Positions 48,601 to 60,600 of a stretch of 64,000 bases of DNA are shown here, in pieces. The notes beneath the pieces are model-generated. The model was not told the origin of the DNA. It searched no databases and was given only the letters and a program-made list of their open reading frames with translations. Both the position numbers and the translations under genes were made by a program. Each line of letters begins with the position of its first letter. Positions within the stretch are counted from its first letter, which is position 1. The stretch comes from Flabesymbios commensalis (lineage: Eukaryota > Annelida > Polychaeta > Terebellida > Flabelligeridae), in the NCBI GenBank assembly GCA_964017125.1, contig OZ024902.1:52624201-52688200 (forward strand). Direction: 5' to 3'.

Positions 48601-51600
48601 ATAAAATTATTTAGTTCAACCCTAGTAAAATCCATCGCAAGGAGCTTTCATTTGATATGTCATACTTGAGTATTTCATGAATCAGGTCATTTTATCCACC
48701 TTGGGGTGGGAATTGCGCCAGCAATTTACACCCCAAGGTGGATGAAAATGACAAAAAATGCTTAAAGTACCTAAATAAATTCAAAATTCGAAATTATGTG
48801 CCCGGGTTAGCGTGGTTGCAATTAGTCAACCACGCCACATTGTTACAACGAAGATCTTGCACAAGATATTTGGTACACACGCACGTAGAGGTCAGGGATA
48901 CTCACATGCGGATCAGTATCTGCAAAGTTTCTACGCAATATATTCGGCCGATCGAGTGGAAATCAAACTAATAATCCCCGGTTACTCGATATGGATAATT
49001 AATTAGTCATCATGAATAATTTATTGGATGAGCTAAACGCCTGATTTTCTCGCCCATTTCCTCATATTTTTAGGAGAGCGTGACAAATTGCAAAAGCCGT
49101 GGCATTTTCCCTGATAATGAGCTTCTACCACAGAAATATCAGGTCCGATAGACTCGTAAAATGTGTGAAATCAACAAAACAAGCTGTTACAAGACCAGAA
49201 ATCATAACATTTCGTAATTCATATCTCGCTAAAATACGATATGTTCATGCAACGTTGATCTCTAAAAATATCAAAAATGTCCGTGAAATATGCAGGTAGA
49301 AAAATGTGCTCTTCTGTGATGAAATTATTTTTATTTATTCTGCAATGTTCGGGATCCGCCGTGCAGAAAGTTTGAAATGTGTGCGTTATGCATCGTTCCC
49401 TAGAAGTCAATGTGATGTGATCTTCCTGATAGCAAGGCTTGACATCGACGCCGTCAGGCCGACGTCTGCCTGGCGGCCTCGATGTCAAGCCTTGCTATCG
49501 AGAAGATGACGTGATGTATGTGCAACCGAAATTAGTGTTTGCTGCTTCTGGCAGACATTGACGTTGAATGTTTTTGCATTGACGGCCCATTTCACTATTT
49601 ATGGGCTATTTTGCCGATGTCTTTATTTTAATATAACTACACTTCCACCAGATTTCATATAATTATCCTACGATATGAAACAGTCATCCCTTGTTATTTT
49701 CGTAGACACTGACATACTGCCGTACAATGCTAGAATGCAGTAACTGTACAAGTATCAAGCGAGCAGTTACTACCTTTTATATTTGCAGGGCATCATGTTG
49801 AAACAACCTAGCAAACACAATATATTTGTATAACAGTTGTACAACGCCGGCCCAACGTCTTCGACGTTGGTCCAACATAGTACAAATATTGTACAAATGG
49901 TTTGTGTTTACTGGGAAGTGTTAAACCAGCGCCCATCCAACGTTTAGAGCGCTGATTATATAGTTTGTAATAACCAAGAGATCAAAAAGTTTTATTGATT
50001 TGAAATTATCATACTTAGTTCTTTCCACAACAATTGAATATCTCTGTTATGGGTCTACGGCCATTGTAAATATTTGTACTCTTTAGATTTAGCCGTCAGA
50101 GTCTGACGTCTATAGACGTCAGATTCTGACGTCTAAAGGCGATTCCCACGCTGTGATGGCTAATGCAATACCAAGCTTCTTATCCTAATAGAAATGAGCT
50201 GCGTGGAAATTTTAAGCCAAATCGGTGTCTCTTTAATAAATCATTAGTCAGATTATCCGACTAAATAAAGAAGCTGCATTTCTATTTTCTGCCAATTATG
50301 AACGCAAAAAATAATCGCATCGCTAAATAGATGGTTGACGAGGAAATAGCATTCCCGAGGCAACGCTTAAAAGTGGAAAGAACACACGCATTTCGAAATT
50401 TAGCTGGATGTTCTTTGAAATAGAAATCGAAAATATTTTATTTTTTTTATTTTTTTATGAAAGTCAATAGTAATGACAGAAAATCGCCAAAGTGACTTCA
50501 CGACATAACATGCATTATGTGGTTCTAAATAAATTAAATTACAATAATTACTGATACGTTCGGTCAATACGGTTATTACCAGCAAGCAAAATTATGGTCT
50601 TGCCAGTGAAGCCAATTCCAATTAAAAATAGCTACATTATAATTGTGGCGTCATTACAAAATAACTGTTATTTCACATTAAAGATGGAGTTTTGGTTTTT
50701 GCTTCTTTGTGAAAAAATAGCGTTTAATCTGTTGATAATAGGCACGAAACACTCATTGTTCACTGAGCTGAAGCAATTAATACACAAAAACTGTCATTGT
50801 CTTCATTGTGCTGTCTTTCCCTGCGCCATCGGTTTCGCATAGCTCAATTGGTCTTTATGTTATCGGAATAAAATAATCAAAAATATGTCTCAAACCAATT
50901 TCATTAACATAATATTGTGGTGAATTGAATGGGCAGCTGAAGGAGCTACGTGATTAAAATGCAGTCATAAATTAATGCAGGCATGAAAAGAGTGTATCCC
51001 ACAGACACATTGTTTGAGCTCGGATCATGGTGGTCTGTGGTCAGCACGGTACCACGTCTTGAAAAGGAGAAAATGAATGCTGATTGATACAACTCATGTC
51101 TTAATAACTATAGATTGGGGCTATGTTTTATTGACGCAGAGTCAACGCAGTTCGTGCATTAATCATGGTTGCTGAAAATCAAGATTGTTGAAAACACACT
51201 CACTATTATGCTGCCGTGCAATTGAGCCAATGCTGTTTTAATGTTGGACCAGCGTCTGCGACGCTGGCCCAACATTGAACAGCATTGGAATGACAAACAT
51301 CAGTAAATAGCAGTGACTATATTTACCTTTGTATTGTAGAATAATATGTGATTTCAGAATGTTTTATTGACGTTCAATCAAGGTAGCTACGGCGACGTGT
51401 GCCATTCATATTAACGTCCCCTTGGAGTTAGAAGGTGCTAATCTGCCACTTTGTAAAGTGGCAGATTAGCACCTTCTAACTCCAATGGGGCGTTAAGCTC
51501 TCAAGACAGATACACTATAGCAAATCTGCGCATATCTTTGAAGTGAACAGTAATTTAATCTTACACGTTAGTGTTAATTTAGTAAAGCATGTAATTATTG

Positions 51601-54600
51601 ATATTGATGTACTAAACAGAGCTATAATTAAGGCTGCAATTACATAAATGTTATGCCTAATTGGACGTTCATTATGTCAACTTGTACTCTAACATAACGT
51701 TTCACTCATTAGAGAGTGTGAATTACCAGAGAAATTATCAGTGGCAATTAGCTGATGTAATACTGATAGATTGATTCACTCCTGTAGGTGGTGGGGGGAG
51801 GGGGCAATTACAATCCCTTGGTTAGCCTAACACAGAACAATGACACAAAGTGGTTGTAATGTTGCTCAGCGTCTCAGACAGTGGCCCAACATCACAGCAA
51901 CATTGCATAAATGGCTGTTGTTTACTGATTGTGGGCAGATCTCATAGGAACGGCGGGATTTTAACAGGTAATCTGGGATATTCACATAATTACAGTGCTT
52001 GAAGCATTCATTCCACTGCAATAATCCGCTTGTTAAATAATGTATTTGTATTTAAAAACCTACGAGCTAATATATGCTGACATGAGAAATGAATAGCTAT
52101 TAAACAACATCAGTCATTAAAGGTCTATTTAAAAACATCTCTCTGGTAATGATCTCCCAAACGTTTGTTTTTACCAGACGTGTGTATACTGACATATACA
52201 TTGCACCCATGCATTATTATAATCTCAAATAAACTGTGCACTGTAAACTAATTTACATGATATGTTGAAGACTGCTTAGTACAGCAGCAGACATGTGACA
52301 AAATAGGTCATATTTAATCAAGAACCTGAACTGGCGGTACAACATTTTGTCCGCATGTCTAGAATTGTTCGACCCAATTAAGTCTGGTATTCTTTGAGCG
52401 CAATAACCGACTCTGTGTGCGATACAGAGTCTATAAACATTGACATTCGTAAAGATGTGCCCCGAAAATCCGGTGCGCGGACGATTGATTGAAGAGTGAA
52501 TTATCGCGTCATTGTTTGATTAATTATTATTATATCATTGACATATTTACACCTCATTGGAATAGTGCCTTAACGTGGGGATTAAACCACTGTCATTGTA
52601 GGTGAATTTATCATCTATATAGAGCTACCCTCACATTTTTCATGAATTTGTTGGTACACTGACCACCAGCATAGAAAACCACAGCTTTTGCTATGATGTC
52701 CATCTCTGACGCTGAACCATGTTGTTCATGTCAAGCTCGGACCAGGTATTCTACGCCCTAAATAACAACTGAATGACAGTGGTGATTGCCTGATCTCATC
52801 AAGTGACAGCCTGAACCACTCTTTGATTGATCGAGGGTAGAATAATAGACTTGGTCCAAATATTCTATGAAATGTAAGTTTAAATGAATTCATGGAAAAT
52901 ATGTTCAAGTGCTATAATATAATGATTTACGCCGGAATCCACAATAGCTGCCTCTAAATTGACAAATTGAAATATGCTTGCTCAGCTTTGGCACCAGTAG
53001 TCTTCAGGCTTTTATTAACCCTGTTCTTATCAGGTAATACGCTTATGTATTTATCAAATATTACCTCGTAGCGAATTAAAGATGGCATCTGATGTCCGTA
53101 CGAGAAAATTCAGCTAATCCCCGTTCATCATTCAGTTACTATTTATAGCTGCCAGTTGCTCTGATTTTTAAATAAAATTTATTTGATGTATCGTAGTGTA
53201 CTGCTTATAATTTCACTATTTAAAAATATCTTACAAATTATATAATTTAAAAAAAACAATTGTAAGAACTCCTGGAAACCTAATTACAAGACTAATTAAA
53301 TTTGCAAATCATGATCATGAGTATTACAATAGACACATTCAAAATAACAAATTCAAAGAAATTCACGTCTGCTAAGTGATGCATTGAAATTGATTCGGTG
53401 ATTGATTCGGTATAATTTTGTGTACCATAAAATAGTCCTTTCTTTATTTCGTAATTGTCAAGCATTTTTTTATTTTCGTGATAAGTACATTACTGTTCAG
53501 AAATGGATTTAGCGTAGCCTATGCCAAACTGTCCAAAAACGCTTTCAAAACGTTTAAAAATAAAATATAGGCCCATATAATAGGAAAAATTTAACTTTCA
53601 CGAGATTCATACGTGTTAAATCGCGAACATTTTTGTATCGTAATATTCAAGCATTTTGATTATTTTGTGCAATTAGCACCGTCCTAAAATGGATTCAGGG
53701 TATGCCACAATAATTGCTTATAACATTCTCAAAGCGTTTTTATGCGAACAGAATTATCATTAATATTTTTATGAAATTTGAAAAGTATTTTTATAATAGC
53801 GCTGCTAAAGGAAAATGAAAATTCGCGAATTCTAAACTGCGCGAAAAGTCCCAAAATCAGAAATTCCCGAAAATTTAAACACGCGAATATTACCAGATCT
53901 ACAGTATGTTACAGTATATAACATAAACAGAGATAATTTGCAGAGATTTTCGAATGTATATACTACAGTAAAGTAGCGCAACTCTCTTCAGAATGATCCT
54001 CCAACACACACGAGACATGGACTTAACGTTGTTTTAAAACCCTTTCAGGCCTGAATTTACCATTGTCATCTTCATCCACTACAAGCCGCGACGCGAATTG
54101 CTGCCGTAATTCTCGACTTGCAGTGGATGAAGATGACTTGATGTGGTTGAAAAATTAAAGAAAATTGCAATGTATTGCTAAGCCAGTTTCATGAAAATTT
54201 TCATTCTAAAACCCTTAGTTGTGGGAAAATTGAGTCTGTTTTCAGGGATGTAAACTGATGCTTTAATGCATCGTGAGGGCTTAAAGGGTTAATGCTGGTC
54301 CACCATTCGCGACGCTGGCCCAACATTAAACCAACATTGGGTAAATGCCTCATGTATATTGGGTGATAATATAGGGCTAGTGGCTCACCTGATCGGAGCA
54401 GTAGCCCACCAGCAGGGCGTTGATTTCTGAGTCGTCCAGGTCTGGGCTGATGGCTTTGTACCTCTTGATGGCTTCCCCTCTGGCCGCCAGCAGCGATACA
54501 AAGGTGGACTCACTGGCAGTGGTCTGAAACATGACGAAAAGCACGTACACGTGTGTCCCCAAAAGTGACAACGCTCTGCCAATCCTGCAAGCGGAAGAGG

Positions 54601-57600
54601 CTGCCTCAATGCAGGACCAGCGACCAACGATGTTGGCCCGAGACTGAACCACGTCTTTGAGCCGCAGCTAGTAGCAGCCGACTCTCCCCTCCCCTGTACA
54701 TGACTACACACAAAAAGCATCTCAAAATAACTTATAAATATAGATAATTCGAAGGGTGGCCATTCAGTATCGCATGATAATTATATTTACTATTTATTTT
54801 TGCAAAATAGCTGAAAACACAGGCAGTTAGATGGTAACGTTTCGTGGTATGTACGTATTTTATTATTTATTCCGACCTGGAGATAACTCTGGGTATTTTT
54901 TCTAGTATAGATGAAGATATTGGCATCCCATGCAGTGAAAACGGGATGTTGACCCAATGTCGTTTCAAGGTTGGGCCAGCGTCGCAGACGCAGGCCTAAC
55001 CTTGAGACGACATTGGTTTAACGTTTAACAGGGATAGATTGTAGATTTGGTTGGGAGTGAGTTCTCTTCTGATGGGCACGTCCCTAACTACCAGTATGTG
55101 ACATCCCCGAGCGATAATAGGCATAGTTATCAAAAGGTAGAAGTCAAGCGCGAGTGAAAACTTACCTGGATTGGTCTTACTGCAATCAAATGCCATCTAT
55201 CTGGCTAATGCACCTCTACCTTTATATTTATATGTGTTTGCATTTTCTTTAAAATATTATATTATGTTACCAATATAACTGGGTATATATCAACATTTGA
55301 TGAATGTTGTAGTACAGCACATAGGAATATAATTATTATTCGTATTATGATAATAATAATTAAATGACCCTAGGAATAGAATGAGTATTCGTTTTGCAGC
55401 AATTAGGGTTCTGAAATTTTACTTACTGACTCTTCCATATTTCCCAAGGTAAATTAATGACATTTAGTGTATATTTAGGTTTGACACGTCAATAAGGCTG
55501 TCAAGTCAGAACCTCGTAAATAAAAAGGAAATAACCAGCCATCCTTCAAATGGGGACATTAGTATGCCAACCTTGAATTACTGTCAGACCACGTCCGTCG
55601 GGTGAAACAACCCTATTTAGCTGATTTTAGTGTCATTCACCCCCAAAAACAGGCAGGGCGTACTGCAGTGCTTAAGCTTTACACATTTAACCGCCAAATT
55701 CTTTATTGGAAGTTTCACCCACTTGAAGTTGTGTCTCGCTGACGCGATACACAACTTTAAGTTAGTGAAAATTATTCAGATTTGACAAAATGCAGGCCAA
55801 CAATTTTGAAATCTTTTTGATGGATGTCACGTTTTATTTTTCACGTGTGCAAAAGCTGATATTTATTGGGCTAAAAAAATGATAAAACGAATATAATCGG
55901 ACCGGCGCTTAAATGGTTGAAGCGTAGAATAACCGTAGTAGCACTACGGTTACCTGGATATACAGAAGGCAAATATACCAACAAAACATTATGTGCACAG
56001 TTCATGGTGGCAGTAATACTTCACATTAATTTACTTTAGCAATCTTTCTAGCTTCAAATTAAGGAAAAATTGACACAAATAATTCAGCAGCACACGTATT
56101 AACACAGCATTGTGAAACGAGTGCTTAACAGACCTGTAGCACGCCCCCTCCCCGTGTTTGCTGATTGGTGTTGCCTCGTAGAAACTCGTCTGGCAGGCCT
56201 ATGGCCTTACCTAACCAGTCCATCACGATCGTCTCCAGCTCCGTGCATGCTGGACTGGATGCCTACAAACAAAAATAACAGAAAAAAAACAATCAGGATT
56301 AATATTGTTGTTGGAGAAATAAAAACTCTAAGCATGATAGTATTTATAATTCAACGATTATAAAAACATATTCTTAGGATCATGTTTTATTGTGAAGGTA
56401 AATGAAATGAATAGGGCTTTAGGCCACCTTTGTGCACATAGGCCGAGCACGCTATCTCTCGGTCACGGAGGCTCCCCACAATACTGAGTTTCACATATGG
56501 ATGGGGAACAAACATTTTGTGTCTTTCAAACCGCCGAGACCGGGAACCGAACCCCGAACTCTAGCGTGAAAGGCAGCGGTGCTAACCACTACCGTAGGGC
56601 CCCCGCACCTATTGTGAAGTTAATGCGTACGTTAATCTAATGTCGCTTTAATGTTGAATCATCGTCTGCGACGCCGATTCAGCATCAAGCCACCATTGAC
56701 ACACCGTTGTCATCTGATCTGCCCAATTATTATGTCTCCCCTCTACAGATGGGAGATATATTGCTTTACTTCTCACCGCTCATTTGTTCGTCACAAATCT
56801 GTGCGTTCTCTCCGTCTATCATACAGGCGGTCAAACACGAGATGTTGACCCAATGTCGGAGCCCAAGCCCGGACAATTTCAATAGGCCTAAAAGTCTGAA
56901 GAACAAAAAAAGACGGCAACCAGACATACTGGAATCTTAGAGTGTGGGTACCCACCAAGCTTTAGTGCTGACTAACGTTGGTCTATTGTCAACCACGTTG
57001 GCTCAGAATTAGCCCAATATTGTTTCAAGTCTAGTGTTTGCTGGGTATAATGAAGGCAGATGTCACAGCATGGTTATACTTCATGCGGGGCCACTGGCGA
57101 CGACGTTGGTCCAACATTAATACAACATAGGATCAACGTTTGTTCAATCAGCCAATCTCCAGAAATCACAATAGTGTAAAAACAATCATACTGCTGAGAG
57201 TCATGTAGTCTCGCAATTGGGGATGATTAGGTAGGCCAACAACCCAAGATCTAACATATTTCATGCGGAAGAATTCTGTTCATTTGAACAGATAGCCTCT
57301 TACTTGTAGTTTCTTAGATTTTCAAAACACTCCACAAAGGATTTTTTCTGTGTTTACTGGGCTGAGCGCAGCCCAGCAAACACGAGGCGTTGAAACAGTG
57401 ATGGTTTGATGTTGGGCAGCGTCGCAGATTGTGGGCCAGCATTGGACTAGCATTGGGTCAACATCGTGTTTGCTGGGAATGTTGACAAGTGTTTCGCACC
57501 AAAACGGAATAATAAATTCCGCTTAATACATAGTCTCCACCAAGAACTTTATATAAAGTTCTTGTCTCTACTGTCCACAGGAGCCATTTAATAACATTGA

Positions 57601-60600
57601 TTACAAAAGCCATTGGCACTACATCTACTAGCTATCAACCTTCATGGTTATGCTGCTGGAGGGGAGACATCTCCAGTTTTTTTTAGTAAGGATATAGAAA
57701 CACACAGTGGCAATTCCGCACATTTAAAAAGCTACGAAGTGACACATCCGGACAAGTCGATTCAATCAGAGGTTGGAAAATTTAAACCAGGCTTCTAACC
57801 CTCACCAGTTGATATTTGCAAGCTCTTTTCACGTAACAAAATAAGCTAATCATCGGCTGTCAATCCGTGGCATTTCTTAAAGGTTGGTTTAACGCTGGGC
57901 AGCGTCTGTTACGCTGGCCCAACATTAAACCAACATCGCGTCATCACATCGTGTTTACTGGGATCACAAGGGCTATGAGAGCCTCTGTGGAAATCATGGT
58001 GACAGGATCTCCGGTGAATGAGGTAAAAATGAAAGGCCATCTGTGTGCACATATAGGCTAAATTGGGTCAGGAGAACCTCCTGAGGATGGTGAGATGATT
58101 GAGATGACACTGTCCTCCAGACACAGGATTCGAAATTCGAGCCCTGGCGGTCTGAGGCCGAGCACGCTACCTCTCGGTCACATAGGCTCCCCACAATACT
58201 GCGTTTCACACGTGGATGGGGAAGAAACATTTTGTGTTTCGTTCAAACCGCCGAGACCGGGAACCGAACCCCGAACTCTGGCGTGAAAGGCAGCGGTGCT
58301 AATCACTACCCTAGGGCCCCCGCCCAGGTAAATGAGGTGCTCGGCTAGCACAGACATTGGACACAACCGTAAGACGGTTTCAAGTATATTTTAAGCCAAA
58401 TTGTTTGTCTGTGGTGGATGCTCTGTTAGTCAAATAGCTCAATTTGGAAGATTTATATATTCAAAAAGATAAATATTTTTCGTCATTTGCTGGAAATTGC
58501 GTTAGCAATTCATTCAAGCTTCAAATGACGAAATATAAGTTATGTTGACCTACAATTGAAACAATCCAGCATGACAAGAGTTTACAATATTAAACCTACT
58601 TAGTGTGGACGTCTGTGTTTGACGTTTGGTGGTGTGATGGTGGTTTAATGATAGATTAATGATTAGCATCTTTACTCCGAGCGTGTTGGCTGGGATGGTT
58701 TTAAAACATAATTTGCAAATCTACTTGGAGCTTTTCATGTGTATTCAATTTCGAAGATTTTTCACGAAAAAAAGTGTCACGAACCCTGACTGCCTTTCCT
58801 GGCCTACTCATATCTAACATATTAGATGCGGCATGTTTTTTTTCAGTTTTATCGCGAGAACGTGGGCGTTATTATTACCTGATTATCCCACGCAACAAAC
58901 CGATCTTTCAGTAATCACTCCCACCAGCTCTACATCCTATTCACTGGTATTATTTATAGTGTAGTAGTTTACCGTTTTATTAGGCAGATGTATTACTCTG
59001 CCGCGAGATATACTGTAGATCTGGTAATTTGCATGTGTTTAATTTTTCGCGAAAATCTGATTTTGTGTTTGAATTAGAATTCGCGAAATTTCATTTTTCT
59101 TTAGTGGCGTTATTGTAATAATAATTTTCGTGAGATTCTTGAATTCGCGAATTTTCCCTCCTTATGAAATTGTCGAAAATTGAAACCTCGTGAATATTAC
59201 CAGATATACAGTATATAGGCCATCCCATCAAACACGAGACATTGAACCAACATTGGCTCAATGTCTCTGCTGCGGGGAGGTATACCGCCGTGTGGGTGGT
59301 CAGAGCACACTAATTACCACATGATCCGGATAGGATTAGATAGGGATCAGACCAATCAACAGTTATGCGCTACAATTATGCCCATCAGTTGTATTTGTGT
59401 ATTTGTGTATACATAATTTTATACCATGTATAAATAACGTACAAGTAACATAAACTACATAATTATGGTATATTATTATCAATTAAATTGTAATAATGTT
59501 ATGAAAAATAAAACAGTACACTCGGTTACAGAAAACAGGCAACTATTAGCTAAGAGAAAGGTATCCTTAAAAACACAGTATGATAAAACAGATATAGACA
59601 TGAATATACGTGTGTATAATGTTTTTGCGTAATTGTACCCGCCCAAGTACATAATTTAATAGGTTGCTGCAGGAGACATCGCTACTAAGCAAAATAATGT
59701 AAAACGGTTTTAGCTGCGTATTAAAAGTTGATCTAATGTCAGAAGTTTTACACATATAATCAGTTATGTTATTTCTCTTGGTCAAATAATGTGTGTGTGT
59801 TTCAGTTCTAAATGTTGGGCTACATGCCTGCATACTATTTTTTATCGTGATTATTGGATCGCGCACTTACTTACATCAAGGATACTATAACTCTAGTATC
59901 CTTGCTTACATTATATGAGCACAGAAGGTTTTAAAATATTTGCTATGCCATCAAAAGCAATCACATTCATAGATTTAAACAGCAGTTTCAAATCAAATAT
60001 TTCCCTGCAGTGATAACAAAATGGTGAATATCAAGTAACGAACAACCTTTTTTATAAGCAAAGTCAGGATAGTGCAAATCAGATTTTGAATTCTTTCAAC
60101 AGCGTGCAGTTGCTTTGTTCCTTTGGAGACCACACTGGGGACGAATATTTTGCAATGCTCCTCTCACCAGATTATTGTAAAGATGTATTGTTCCATGGCA
60201 TGTTCAATTTTTTGAAGCCATTTAGAGCATGCATCATTTACATGTGATGCCGATTGTACCGATTGTTACATAAGTCATCATCGATATAATGTTTGTTTTT
60301 AATAAATCCCAGTGCGCAGCTTTGTATTTATATACTACGTTCTGCTTTCTTGTACACTGGTTTAATATTTAATCATCGAAACAAGTGAGAACTGTGTCAT
60401 CTATTGAAAAAAGCATGAGGAACTTCAGAGATGTTGGATAACATGTCTGGGGTATATGAATATCAATGTAGTTGTTGCGACGTTGAATCAACGTCAATGA
60501 CGTTGATTCAACGTCGCAACAAAGTCGTGTGCCCAGTCTGAATATATCAGCCAGTCTGTGTTTTTATTGCCGCTTATGTAACCAGCTTCAAACAATGAAA

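Noticed and set aside
54385-54720. 111-residue minus-strand frame at the HDC exon near 54.4 kb
   Set aside because: Out of frame with [15 protein letters not shown], which is the family sequence.
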